64,000 bases of DNA from Lonicera japonica (taxonomy: Eukaryota; Streptophyta; Magnoliopsida; Dipsacales; Caprifoliaceae). Made by a program: the position numbers and the translations under genes. Under the pieces are notes generated by a model. The model did no database searches, was not told the DNA's origin, and worked only from the letters and a program-made list of their open reading frames with translations. The stretch covers positions 61,051,650 through 61,115,649 of the forward strand of contig CM038469.1 in assembly GCA_021464415.1 (NCBI GenBank), read 5' to 3'. Below, in pieces: positions 1 to 12,353 of the stretch. Numbering within the stretch: position 1 is the stretch's first letter; the number at the start of each line of letters is the position of its first letter.

Positions 1-142
1 AATAAGTCAATGGTTAACTAATAATACGTTGGTAAAAAAAATCAACAGAGAACCCATGCAATCCTAAAGGTGAAGTAGAAACAGAGTTTCCACAAAATGA
101 AAACTGGGCATGGACTAATTTAAGCTACAATGATGAATTAAA
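1..142. other. Left-edge flank, KCR intron sequence
   Basis: This short stretch precedes the LINE insertion. On the minus strand it should lie in intron 2 of the KCR gene. No downstream KCR exon can be read in it, so the remaining exons must lie beyond the left edge. Confidence 0.5.
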
Positions 143-402
143 AGCATATTGTTCAGAACAAAAGATCATTTAGTTAAATGGGAGATGGTAACAAGATAAA
201 AGATTAGGGGGACTTGGGGTAGGGAATTTAATTAAAAGAAATTTGTCTTTACTTGGTAAATGGACAATGATGAATTAAAAGCATATTGTTCAGAACAAAA
301 GATCATTTAGTTAAATAGGAGATCGTAACAAGATCTAAAAGATTCGGGGGACATGGGGTGGGGAATTTAATTAAAAGAAATTTGGCTTTACTTGGTAAAT
401 AG
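129..402 (+). repeat. 137-bp tandem duplication at the LINE 5' junction
   Basis: Bases 129-265 are repeated at 266-402 with a few substitutions. Each unit starts in the host flank, crosses the 17-bp target sequence and enters the LINE. The duplication therefore happened after the insertion. Confidence 0.85.
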
Positions 403-2016
403 TTATGACGATTTCCATTAGAACGAAATTCACTTTGGCACTCCATTATTGCAAGTAAGTATGGCCTTCATCTGAATGGATGGGATGTAAATGTTGATGT
501 CAAAGCTACTCTCCGTCCCCCTTGGAAATCAATACCGAAAGGATGGGATAGTTTTGTGTAAATTACAAAGTTTGTGGTGGGGAAAGGAGATAGCCCCTGT
601 TTGGTAGGTCTCTTTTTTTTTTCTTCAAAATTTAAAAACTCAACTTAAAAACAACTCTACATTTACACTTCCTAAAAAAACTTTAACTTTACTTTCTCTC
701 TCTAAAAAAACTTTTAAAATACCATAACTTTAAATTCAAAAATCAAAATTAAATAAAAAATATATATTTAAAACATACTCGTCGAGATCTATAAAATAAG
801 ATCCATTTTGACTATTTTTTGAATTTTTTTTATAAAAATTTTAGTTGGTTGAAAAAAACTCAAAAAAAAAACCAAATCCACTTTTCAACATACTTCTAAA
901 TTCTATCAAACACCATATTTTAAAAACTCAACTCAAAACATCTACCAAACAACCCCATAGAATCTAGTTTTGGGAAGAAATTTGGGTGGGTAATTCTCCG
1001 TTAAAAGAGTTATTTCCTAGATTATATCAATTATCCAATAATCGTAATATGTTAATCCAATCGGTTGTTTCTTGGCACTCCCATTTCACTCGTTCATGGG
1101 ACTTAAAGTTCTCAAGGAACTTTAGCGATAGGGAATGTGATGACCTTATTTCATTGTTGAATATTATCGATAGTGTTCAACACAATCGTAACTCCTCTGC
1201 TAAGAGAGTATGGGCGGGGCATTATTCGAGTGAATTCTCTTGCAAATCTTTCTTTGAGATCCTTTTACAATTTCCTCCGATTCTTCGTTTCCACAATTTT
1301 AGTTTCATTTGGAAAAGTGGTGTTCCTTCCAAAGTCAAAGTCTTTGCGTGGCTTGCCTCTTTGGGGAAAGTGAATACTTGTGACATGATCCTATGGAGGA
1401 GATCATTCATGTATCTTTCTCCTTCGTGGTGCATTTTGTGTAAAAGGGCCGTAGAAAACATGGACCACATTCTGCTGCATTGCAACTTTGTTAATGATGT
1501 GTGGGTGAGGATCTTTGAAATGTTTGGAGTGGTGGGTGCTTTTCCTAAGAGTTGGGCTGAGTTTATAATCATCTAGTGGACCTTCAAGCACAATAGTAAG
1601 AAATTGAAAGCAATATGGAGATTTGCAGGTCTAGCCTTGGCATGGTCCGTTTGGATGGAACGAAATAAAAAGACGTTTGAGGACAAAAGCAACAGCATTA
1701 ATGAAATCTGGGAGCATACACTGTTTCTAATTGGATTATGGGCTAAAGCTTCTAACATTTTTGATGATTCTGAGCGTTTTTTTTTTTTTTTTTTAGTTTG
1801 GATTGTGCTAGCTTTATAGATTGATATGTGGGTTAGAGTTTTAAGTCCGTTGTAGATAATAAATAGGCAAAGGAATTATTTTCTTTTGATACTAATAGTT
1901 CTGGTGGATGTCTTATCCTCTGGTCATTATCATTGTTTGCTTTATAATTCCTTTTGCTGATCAATAATTTTTTTGATTTCTATCAAAATAAAATAAAATA
2001 GCATATTGTTCAGAAC
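143..2016 (+). mobile_element. 5'-truncated LINE (L1-type) with 17-bp target duplication
   Basis: The insertion body (about 160-1999) encodes only the C-terminal part of a plant LINE ORF2. Near 170-415 the frame reads like the segment after the RT core (GGLGVGN, then LLGKW). At 986-1576 it carries a reverse-transcriptase zinc-binding domain, with a PSKVKVFAWLAS stretch and a C-x2-C...H...C pattern (CILC, then HILLHC). The end of ORF2 lies at 1604-1819. No RNase H domain follows. The body ends in an A-rich tail (about 1985-1999). The 17-bp sequence AGCATATTGTTCAGAAC occurs at 143-159 and again at 2000-2016, as expected for target-primed insertion. The reading frame is broken by stops, a nested MITE and a 137-bp tandem duplication. 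The element lies in intron 2 of the minus-strand KCR gene. Confidence 0.88.
594..956. mobile_element. MITE nested in the LINE (family A)
   Basis: About 360 bp interrupt the LINE frame: the codons on either side (...KGDSPC and FWEEIWVGN...) join to a normal LINE sequence if the insert is removed. Its ends are imperfect inverted repeats (CCCCTGTTTGGTAGG and ACCAAACAACCCC). The core, with ATAACTTTAAAT and TATAAAATAAGATCC, is shared with copies at 9290-9619, 13131-14153 and 47701-48058. The TIR type suggests hAT, but no clean 8-bp duplication is visible. Confidence 0.75.
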
Positions 2017-2068
2017 TAACTTCAACTAATGAAGGTAATGAAAATGGAGTTCTAAGAATCAAGCATAC

Positions 2069-3873
2069 CTGGCACTGCACATCAATACCGCTTTTCTTGT
2101 ACTCTACATAGAGGCATCTTGAGAACTGATCCACATACCTGAAAATAAAGAAACACAGTTTCTTATTCAGTATTACAAGAAGAAATAAATATATACCCAA
2201 TATGTTCTGTGTGTAAGAAGATATAAATATACGTCAAATATACAGCTTGACCCCATCGTTTGTTTTTTGCAAGTTCTAGTTAGATTATTTGATTAGAGAG
2301 ATGGTGCAAGAGAATTTTTCACTTTCTATTGAGTTTGAGCTAATTAACATAGGAGTCAAAAGAACTGCTCTCAACTATGCTCAACAGATATGGAGATAGA
2401 GAAAGTGGGAAAAAAATATTATTTGTTTAGCCCTGTTGATGTTAGTCAAATTGAGTAGAGGCCAATTGGAAGACAACCACCTTCTTTGAATAAAGGGAAG
2501 AAATATAGCAATTAGTACACTTGCTCCAGTTCTCTTGGTATGGTTGAGTTTGTTGTACGCCTTTGCTCTCTCATCAGGCTTGAAAGAGTCCGAGAACGGG
2601 GGCCAAATTTCCTATTTGTTAGTGAAATTTAGCATAGGTACAAGATTCGCCAGTGAAATTTAGTGAAACATAACTACTAGCCCAAAGAGCGCATTCACCC
2701 TTACAGATATGAAACTAGCTCTCAACAGGAATAATGTAGAAAATAAAGTATAATAATATATTCGGTTCAAACATATAAACAACCATTTAGTTCAATAATT
2801 TTTCTCTAGGGATCATAAGAATCATGAAACCTTCACAACTGTGTACTTGGGGCCCCTTCGAATGCATGAGCTGTTAAGTTAGTTCAATTTAATTGATGCA
2901 TTGTAAAATTTCTCATTCTTCAAAAACTCCATGCGTCCCAACACTATTTCTTTTTGGGAATGTTCTAGATTAAGATTAAGTGTTCAGTTTCCGTTTCCGT
3001 TTTGGATATAATCAATGTACCAGATCTTACAACATTAAACAAGTTATATTCTCAACAGGCGACCATGTTGAAAGTCAAACTCAGACTCTTAACTTAGGAA
3101 ATAGGAAGTATAACTTAGTTATTTTTGTAGTGTGTTTTAAACTTATATGCAAATTCAAGTATATTTATACCCTCAAACACTAAAAGCATGGACTATAAAC
3201 AAAAAATAAATACAAAGATGGGCTAAAAAAGGAATACTGACGCTTTTGTGGCAGCATAAACAGTATAAAGAGGATCAGAAGGTATAACAATAGCAGCACC
3301 AGATCCAATATTAACAATAGCCCCTTTCTTCCTCTTAATCATCCCATTCAACACCGCTTGTGTAACCCTAGTTGTCCCTTCAATATTAATCTTAATCAAA
3401 TCCCCCAACAATTTCTCATCAACTTCATGAAAAAACCTAGCATATGGATATGAAGCCCCAACATTATTGATCAAAACCCCAACATCTAACCCCTCAATTG
3501 CTTCACGGATCCTCCCTACCCCACCCGATAAGTCACCGGAAAAATCCACAATCACAGATTTTATCTGGGATTTGGGAAATTTAGCTTGAATCGAATATCC
3601 GACCTCTTTTAGCTTATCCGGGTTTCTACCCACAAGAACTAAATTCATACCCTTACGAGCCAATTCGACGGCGAAACCCTTTCCAATGCCGTCAGTGGGT
3701 CCGGTTACTAATGCCCATGAACCGTATTTCTTGAGATTCTTGGGTGGTCTGAGGAAATTGATGTAGACCCATTTGAGGAGTGATAAGGAAGATTTGAGAA
3801 TTGAGAAAGAACCGAGAGAAAGTAAGAGGAGGAGCCATATGGGTTGAGATTTGAGTTGTTCACAAAGCTCCAT
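2069..3873 (-). CDS. KCR1: Very-long-chain 3-oxoacyl-CoA reductase, exons 1-2 (partial)
   Basis: This is the beta-ketoacyl-CoA reductase of the ER fatty-acid elongase complex, which performs the first reduction in each elongation cycle (wax, suberin and sphingolipid chains). Exon 1 is 3873-3242 and exon 2 is 2138-2069, joined by GT-AG intron 3241-2139; the codon GC|G restores Ala. Exon 1 starts with a hydrophobic ER anchor (residues about 12-36). The NADPH-binding motif TGPTDGIG is at 57-64, NNVG at 136-139, the catalytic Ser at 191 and YxxxK (Tyr206, Lys210) at the exon end. Exon 2 continues [20 protein letters not shown], closely matching the plant family. After exon 2 a GT donor opens an intron that contains a LINE, and the C-terminal exons lie outside the window. 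Nothing shows that the gene is broken. Confidence 0.94.
2139..3241 (-). other. KCR intron 1
   Basis: This 1.1-kb AT-rich intron lies between KCR exons 1 and 2. The open frame at 2980-3183 on the plus strand has no recognisable domain. No transposon is recognised. Confidence 0.8.
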
Positions 3874-4283
3874 GAGTGGAGTGTGAAGTGTTTTTGGATC
3901 TGAGGAGTGAGCGAGGAAATGGGTTTTCTAGGGATGGATTGTGAGAAAGGGCGTTATGCTGATGCATGTTGGAGAGATAAGTAAATGGGCATTAATGGAG
4001 TATCATATAAGATGTAGTACTGGTAACAGCGCTGAGTTTGACGGGAACACTTTAAATTAAACCTCGATAATTAATGATATGTTATTATTTTGTATTTTTG
4101 TTAATAAAAATTAATTAAAATACACAAAAATTAATTCACATCATGTAATATTGGAAAGTTTTTAAATCAAAAAAAAATTAGATAAATAAAATAAGACGCA
4201 CCGAGAGTCCAATGAGAAGGATTTCAAGAAATTTTATGCAATTAGGAAGACACAGTTGGACATTTATAGTTTCTTTAGAGAGT

Positions 4284-5211
4284 TCTTGTATACACCCACC
4301 AAATTATTCTCCTCACCCTAATTATGAGTAACTTTCTCCTCACCCCACTAAAATTTATTTTTTCCTTTCAACTCACCCCAATTATTTTTAAAAGTCAAAC
4401 AAAGCCCTAATTCCATAAAATGCTTCTTCTTTCCAAGTTTGTAAAGGACCACGGCCATCCATAGAAATATGCTCATCTTTGCCACATATATTCTTTTTCA
4501 TTTAAATAATTCTGTAGATTTAATGTTGCAAGATGATTTGCAAAATAGAAACAAAGAATATGCATATATATATACACGTATATAATTTTATATCTACAAC
4601 ATATTATAAAATTAGAATATTAACTACAGATTAGTATAAAACCAAAACAAATTCATTGCTTATGTGTTCCATTGATTTTCCTAAACTCAGCACTCGATCT
4701 TTTCTTTTTTCGGCGATCCCTCCGGCGCTTTCTTCCTCCTTCTCTGGCAATCTCGCCTGCCCTCGTCCTCCTCCTTATCCTTCCTCGAAGGCCTATCCGG
4801 TCGTCGCTTTCATCTTTCTCCAGTAATCTCTCCCGTTATTGCCTTCCTCCTTCGCCAACAATCTCTCCGGCCATCACTATCCTCTCTCTCCTCACCTCTC
4901 CGGCGAACTCTTCAACCATTGTCCACCTCCTTCCTGATTTCTCTGGCCATCGATTGCTTGGAAAGGGCCATAGTTGATTATAATATACCGAAGGTCCACC
5001 CTACTTCCTAGATCGGTCTCCCTTGACTTGACAGATTCATCCAATTGAACCCGCATGCATTGGATCACCATTGTGGAGAGGGTAGTCGAAGTTATTGTGA
5101 TTTAGTTAAAATAAGGGGTTGTTTGGTTGAAAGAGTAAGGCATTTTAATGTATTTTCGAAAATTGAAGTAGGGTGAGAAGATAAATTGGGTGGGTGGAAA
5201 TAAGAATTGCC
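4284..5211. mobile_element. TIR element (MULE-like, non-autonomous)
   Basis: The ends are inverted repeats of roughly 100 bp. The left (from TTCTTGTATACACCCACC) resembles the reverse complement of the right (TTCTTATTTCCACCCACC), and both continue into a TCTCCTCACCCTA-like stretch. The interior (about 4670-4980) is unusually C/T-rich and holds an open frame of 101 codons made of serine, leucine and proline with repeated CTCTCCGG motifs. This looks like acquired sequence rather than a gene. Long TIRs with a compositionally foreign interior suggest a MULE, but no target duplication was found. Confidence 0.55.
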
Positions 5212-6665
5212 TTTCTTTATTAGTATATATACTTCTCCCCTCAATACGTATGTTACACGTATATAAATTGGGGTGAGGTTTCAATGGTTACTGCTTTTTT
5301 TACCCATGGATGGTTATTGTAATATTAACCGTTGGATGAAAAATCAATGGTTGAGATCAAATGTGTAGTTGGCTAACATAATTAATGCACATGGGAGAAT
5401 ACAAAATATTAAATGCAAGGTTAAGTGGGTAACTTGTTGAAACCTGATGACATGGCATTTTTTTCTATTTAATTTTAAGGAATCATAAATTAGATATTCA
5501 TTACATGATTTTGTAATTCCAATACATGATATCCCTATTCTTTACCCCTATAAAATGTATGATTTTATTTATATTGATATCTTATAGTTAATCTACATTT
5601 TTAAGTTAATTAGTATTGTTTCCTAAATTAATCCTTAAGTGTGGACAAACTAACAAAAAAATATTATTGATTTAATTTTATAAATATTATTTTATTAATA
5701 ATTTAATATTAAAAAATAAAGTAGATTAATAGGTACATCTACGTTAATTAAATTAATAAAAATATGGGGATTCTTTTTAAAGCACAAATCAATTACTCTC
5801 ATTCTAACAAAGGACATTCTATTTTTAGGATTAGTTTCAAGGACAACCTTTTAATCGATGACAAAATAAATTTTAATTTATTAAAAATAAAAGATAGTTA
5901 TTTTCAAAACTACCCCTTATTAAAGATAACAACTACTAAAAAATAAAATAATAAAAAAATATAAATAACAAAAGCTCAAATTCAAACAAAACATCTCAAA
6001 CAAATATTTTAAATTTGAACATATAATCGAAATATTATCACAAAGGTCAACCAAGAACATAAGTATTAAATATATATATATTTTTTATTAATTTTAAAAA
6101 CTCTAAATTTTAAATTAATTATCAAATGATAAGATGCTACAATTTTAAAAAGAAAAAAAATTATGTACAGCAAAAAAGAAAAATAAAAATACTTGAGAAT
6201 GGTGATCCTTTCAAAAAATAATTAAAATTTTGATGAATTTTTTTAGAATTGTTTGTAGGCTCATTTATTTCACATAAATTCATAAATAATAATAATTTTG
6301 AAGTACAAAATAAATCTCAAAGGTTTATGGTATGTTGTTTACATAATTATCCTCTCACAAACCATTCTAGTGAAAGAAAATACTATTCGTATTATAAATT
6401 ACAGTATCAAATATCGTACTAACTAATTAATTACATGATCATGAATACTTTATATGATTATATATTGAAAATTTGATAAACATGAAATAAGTATACTGTG
6501 ATTGTCATTATAGAAGAATATGTATACTTGATTCTTAAATCTTAATTATTATTATTATTATTATGATTATTATTATTATTACTACTACTACTACTACGGG
6601 GTGGAAGTATTAATAACATAGTTAATTGAAAATATTTTTTTAATAAAACCCTATAAAATTCTTTA
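5212..6665. other. AT-rich intergenic sequence with a trinucleotide microsatellite
   Basis: No coding sequence is recognised. A compound microsatellite at about 6545-6597 runs from ATT/TTA repeats into ACT repeats. The 60-codon frame at 5764 has no features of a real protein. Confidence 0.6.
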
Positions 6666-7381
6666 GGGGGTGTTTGGAATGTAGATTTGAGAGAAGATTT
6701 TAACATGAGATTTGGATCTCGAATCTCAAATCTAAATGTTTTTGTTTGGTGTGAAATTATGATTTAAGATTTATAAATATATTCAAATAATGAGATTTGA
6801 TACTTATCTTAAAGTTATAATTTTCAAATTTTAGAGATAGAGTTGCTCCTTAGAGATCCCAAACTTGCGAATTTGAAAATAATAATAATTAATTTTTAAA
6901 CAAAATTATTATTTTTGTTATTATAAATATACTTGTAATATTAATTATAATAATAATACGAAGGATGACAAAGGGTCGTGTGTTGTCCAAACCCAACAAT
7001 TTTATAAACACATCCTAGCCCGGTGCAGGTTTTATTTTTTTAAATCTAAATCCATCGCAAATAGTGTACGTATAAACCTACTCCCATCCCGTGGTAATTA
7101 TGCTATATTATAAGAAATAAAATACTATACTAGGGGCGGGTCGAGTCAAATGGTTTAATTCTGTGTAAGCATGAGTTCCGCCACAGGGTTAAAAATAAAA
7201 ATAGCTTACTAATCAACTAAATATAAATTTTAGCGGAATAATATTTGGATTCATAAATTAATTTCCTTGTATTTGTTTAGCAAGCACAAAATTTTAAGCT
7301 CTTATATTTCAAATATGTAATTTTTAAATCTTAGATTTATGAATTTTAAAGCTAAATTCAATTATATAATTCAAATGCACC
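6666..7381. mobile_element. Tourist/Harbinger-like element
   Basis: The ends are imperfect inverted repeats (GGGGGTGTTTGGAAT and ATTCAAATGCACC) flanked by TTA on both sides (6663-6665 and 7382-7384), the target duplication of PIF/Harbinger elements. The interior is AT-rich and non-coding. Confidence 0.5.
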
Positions 7382-9289
7382 TTAAAAGAAAATGGAAAAT
7401 AAATTAAAATGGAAGTAGATTTCGATTAGGAATCTAAATGAAAATGTAATCTAAATTAGTACAATTATAAATTAATTTTAATTAGTGGATATACTTCTCA
7501 ATTTTGAAAATAGTATAAAATTTATTTGTCAAACACAATACATTGATTATTGAACCAAATAATTAATTATTTAATACTAAATAAGATATATTTTAAGTGT
7601 TATTTAGGAAGTCGTGCGTTGATAAGTGCCTCAAATTGTTATTTAAACCTGTAAATAATATTTTGTTAGAATATAATTAATGCCTAAATTATGGAGGAAT
7701 AATATTTATTTTGTCTTTTTGTAGGAAAGAAGTAAATTGTGATAAAAAGGTGGAAGAAATATATTAAAGATCAGAAAGGCAGATAAAGAAAAAAGAATAT
7801 TCTAATTCAATATTCTCTCATAATTAAAATACAACTCATTATTCTTTCTTAATTAATTGAACTCATATTTGTTATTTCTTCTACAATTATAGTTTTCTAA
7901 ACCTTTTAAACTTGTATCTATTATTACTAAATAGAGACCTATTCTCTACACCTAAAATCATATAAAAAGGATAGAAAAAAATAGATAAAATCCTTCATAA
8001 ACTAGTTGTCGTGTGGCCGAAGTATTGAAGGTGAAGAAATGGACAGCGTAAAGCCATGCAGTACACGCTAGTTCGAGCATCATAAAGTGGGACGCTTTCT
8101 AACTTTTTAATTATCTATAGTTTGTATTCAAGTACTTTAATTTTAAATTTTAATGATGAATTATTATTTTGTTTTAATGTATTATTTATTTAATATGCTT
8201 GGCTAAATTATCTCCCAAAAGGGAGGGATGAACTGCCATGGATGTAATGGACTTATTTTAATTCTAATTGATTTTTAATTATTCGTCCCGAATTAAAATA
8301 GATTTTGAAATTACCATTATTATAACGTGTTTTCTTTTTAGTACTTTAATTGTTTTTAAAATAAATGATGGATCTCTTGTGATCACCATAAATGAGAATA
8401 CAGGCGATGCCTATTTTTATTTACATTAGTTTTAAAGAAATAATGATGGTGATTTTGAATTTGTTTATATAGTAGGGATGAATATTAAAAATATAATTAG
8501 ATACTTTTTTGTTTATATCCATGGTGGTGGATTATCTTTCCTTGGGATTTTTTATTATTGATTACGTACTTGCTAGATTTAATTTAATTGGTTTAGTTTA
8601 ATTGGTTTAGGTTCTTAGTTAAAATAATTTCAAAAATCAAAATGTAAAAACTGTTTTAATCTAAATTCCTAAAATACTGGATTTCGACAAACTTTTCCAC
8701 TTTGAAAGTATTAACTTGAATTTGTATTGACTCCTACTTATTCGCTATACTAATTTAATTATTTTATATAAAAGTAGTGTTTTATTATATTTAAGCGCGA
8801 AATTAAAGTAACGACAAATTATTTATAAAATTTTCCCTTAAATCATGCGTATACTTCCGTATTTGATCAAATTATAAAAAGTTGAGTTTGTTTGATATAC
8901 TTTAAATTAATAAAATAAGTTTCTATTAATATTATTTTATGTTATTGTGTTAAAATTATTATTTAGTTAAACAGTGACTAATAAAACCAGTAGCACATGC
9001 TATATGAGAGGCTTCAAATTAATTTTGAGTTTTTATTATGATATGATTTGTCACGAATGATAATAAAATTATTAAATTGAAAGTGTTATTGAAATAGTAC
9101 TTGAGTTGTATGTAATTTGTAAACTTGTTGTATAGAGATAAAAATTCAAAATCAAATATATTTTGAAAGTGTTATTTTCAATAAACTTATGTTATTAATT
9201 AACTATAAAATTGAAAAGACGAAAACACTCATAAACAGTTATCATAATTTGGAATTGGATTATCCTAGGTTTATTTGGCAAATAAAACA
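7382..9289. other. Degenerate LTR-like sequence
   Basis: No gene is visible. The stretch at about 7600-8760 has the look of an old retrotransposon LTR: a gypsy-like 3' end reading GACTCCTACTTATTCGCTATACTA (8731-8754) and long AT-rich text without frames. No primer-binding site, polypurine tract or partner LTR was found, so this is tentative. Confidence 0.35.
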
Positions 9290-9619
9290 TTTAAGGAATC
9301 TTGTTTGATTGAGATTTTAAAACATATTTTGAAAAGTGAATTTAATTTTTGTTAAAGTTTTTTTCAACAAATTCAAAAAAACTCGTAAAAAAATTAAAAA
9401 AAATAGTAACAATGGATCTTGTTTTATAGATCTCGATGATTAGGTTTCAAATATATTTTTTTTTATCTAATTCCGATTTTTGAATTTAAAGTTATGGTAT
9501 TTTAAAAATTTTATGAGAGGGAAAGTAAAGTAATTTGGGAAATGTGAAGTAAAGTTGACTTTTTGATAAAAAATTTAAAATCTTGATTTTAAAATCTCAA
9601 TCAAACACCACCTAAACTT
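9290..9619. mobile_element. MITE, family A (reverse orientation)
   Basis: Inverted ends share TGTTTGATTGAGATTTTAAA (9303-9322, and the complement at 9584-9607). The interior is a reverse-complement relative of the MITE at 594-956, including GGATCTTGTTTTATAGATCTC. Confidence 0.7.
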
Positions 9620-9907
9620 TAATTAAAAAATAAAAAAATAGAACATGTCACCTTACATGCTATAACAGGTTAAAAGATTTGACACCTCACCAATGTTCAT
9701 TAATTATTATCAATACCCATCAATGGGTAGAAAGATAAGGTAACCATTGAAAACTCATCCATATAAATTATTAAACATAAATAAATAAAAATGCTACGCA
9801 TTCTCGTTAATTCGCATCGACTTTACATAATAGAGATGCCTAAAGCTTGGTTGAAAATGTGGGTTGATACGTCTGTCATCATTTTCCGGAATTATCGAAA
9901 AGTACTG

Positions 9908-10353
9908 GGCCTCGTTTGATAAAAAATTTAAAAATTGAAAGTAAAAAGATTATTTGAGTAGTTCTAAAAATTATATATGAAACGTAATTTATTTAAATGT
10001 AAAAAAATAAAATAAGTATTTTACACTCTTTAAAATTAAGTGTTCAATTTTAAGTGTACAAAATTAAGTTGGCACTTAATTTAAAAACTATTTATGTAGT
10101 TCTAAACATTATATATGAAAAGTAATTTATTTAAATGTAAGAAGATAAAATAAGTATTTTACACTTTTTAAAATTAAGTGTTCAGTTTTAAGTGAAGAAT
10201 TTACTACTTAAAATTTTTGATAAAAAATTTTAGTTTTAAGTGTAGAAAATTAAGTTGGCACTTAACTTTTTTTTGTTAACAAACAATTTTATAATCACTT
10301 ACATATGAGAACTTTAAGTTTTCAAATTTAAATGGTATTATCAAACAACGTCT
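9908..10353. mobile_element. MITE with internal tandem duplication
   Basis: Ends CCTCGTTTGATAA and TTATCAAACAACGTC form a terminal inverted repeat. Inside, a unit of about 130 bp (from GTAGTTCTAAA...TTATATATGAAA) is present twice, at about 9958-10088 and 10092-10250. Confidence 0.6.
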
Positions 10354-11654
10354 TAGTTTGTGAACTAATTTATCTGAAAAAAATTATTGATTAATTGATA
10401 TACTGTTATATATTATTTTGATACAAGTTGTAAATAGATTCAAGTTTTCAGAAAGAACAACATGAAAATGAAGGGTTTCAATCTGTGACCAATGTATATA
10501 TGTCATGTTAACTCATCTACAAAATGGGTCAGATAAAATGATTCATATATTTTAAGTGTTTGTTGAATTTACAAAGGTTAGTATAATTACAATTATTGAC
10601 TAAGATAATTACATATATACCTAGCAAAAGATGACATGATAAATAATACACGACAAAATCAACATGAAATTATTGCATTGATCCATTAGCATGAGTACGT
10701 AATGTATGTGAAGGTTTAAGAGAGATCATTAATGATTTAGATTCATTTGGGAACAAGGAGATGGGAAATCCAAATGTAAATTAACTACAAGTAAAAAAAT
10801 TGATACCATGTGAAGCAATTTATGTTGATAGATTTAATGGTTTTCGAATGATAATTACCCTTCAACTAACATTATTTAAATGGTCTTTATGCCTTTGAAC
10901 TATTAAATCTAGAATATTAGTGTGTTTGAGGTACATATTGTGGTAGATCGCATAGCAGTTTGATAACCATTAGGGTTGAGTTGTTGTGATGAAAATCATA
11001 TTTATTAATTAGTTGTGTTACATTGGTTGTGATAGATATGACAATGCCACCCTAGTGATAACAATAGTCATTTCATGGTAGACTTTGTAGTAGTGATGAT
11101 TGACGTGGTAAAAACAAAAACAAATTGAAGTGTTTTTTTTTAATACAAGCGTTATATGAATACGTATAGTGGTCGGGAAGAAAGGAACATAAAATTAGGC
11201 CTTTCCCGGGAAGACCTCGAAAGATTGTATGGCCCAGTACCACGTTGTGCGGAAAATTAACTAAGTAGCGTAGGTGGTTTTCAACAAAAGTAGTGCAGTG
11301 GTAAGCAAATCATATTTAAGATATGAAGTGAATTGTGCGGATATTATCCGAATTTGATGTAGAGGGACAATAATTGCGGCCAGATATCGGCATATCGTCT
11401 TAATTTTTCGAGCGGGCTTAGCAAAGACCAAAAAATAAAATAAAAAATGTGCAGTTAATTTGCTAATTCCAATTCAACTTGTAGAAAACATCTCTGCCAA
11501 AAAAACACGTGAACCACCTTACAAATTAATTTCTACTTCATCGAGTTGATTGAATTTTCAGCAAACCGAGTAGTGTTATTTGACATTGGTTAACATGACA
11601 ATTTAGAAATGACTTGGTTTGATGACTCTCCTTTAAAGTGGATCATATTTTTTT
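10354..11654. other. Intergenic sequence, nothing recognised
   Basis: The sequence is AT-rich with no credible open frame. The part at about 11140-11440 is less AT-rich and shares a short phrase (ATACAAGCGTTATAT) with 17212-17226, suggesting another dispersed repeat. No boundaries could be set. Confidence 0.4.
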
Positions 11655-12345
11655 TAGGGCCGGCAATATTTGATACGATATACTAACTCGACATAAATTC
11701 GACACGGACTTAGCGAGTTTGAGTCAAGCATAAATGGGTTCGGGTCAATTTTAGGTCAGACACGCTTAACCCGCAAACTAAACGGGTCGTGTTCGGATTA
11801 ACCCGCTAACTCGAAATTGACCCGCACTTAACACGATTAATTTTTTTGTAGCTATATATATATATTTTATTTTTTCATCTTGCTTGGACAATTATATTGT
11901 TATTTTACGTATCGGTAGTATATGATAGTTATATATTTTTGATTATGGATAAACTACTATTTTTTTATGTTTTTGCTTCAGTGATGGAATGCTATTTATT
12001 TTGATTCTAGATTATTATTCTCATATTATTTTGATTAAATATTGAATTTTTTTATTGAGTGATACTTATTAAAAATTTAAAATTATTATATACATGAGAC
12101 TTAATTGTCATTATAATCTTAAAAGGTTAACCGCGTCGTGTCGAGTTGCAGGTTTAACACGACAAATTTATTAAACGGGTCAGTCAGGTCGTGTCGTGTA
12201 ACCTATAAAATAAATAGGGCGTATTCGAGTTAATATAAATGACACGATTAGTTAAACGAGTCGTGTTCGGGTTGACACTAATACTGTAATGCTTGTATGT
12301 TGACATGATCCGAACACAACATGCAAATCCAAATTGCCAACCCTA
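11655..12345. mobile_element. hAT-type non-autonomous element, 691 bp
   Basis: The terminal inverted repeats are TAGGGCCGGCAA and TTGCCAACCCTA. An identical 8-bp sequence ATTTTTTT lies outside each end (11647-11654 and 12346-12353), the duplication size of hAT elements. Subterminal parts are rich in ACACGA/TCGTGT-type repeats in both orientations (about 11690-11830 and 12130-12270). No transposase is encoded. Confidence 0.85.
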
Positions 12346-12353
12346 ATTTTTTT

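Noticed and set aside
4672..4977. 101-codon Ser/Leu/Pro-rich frame
   Set aside because: It reflects the C/T-rich interior of a TIR element with repeated CTCTCCGG words rather than a protein gene.
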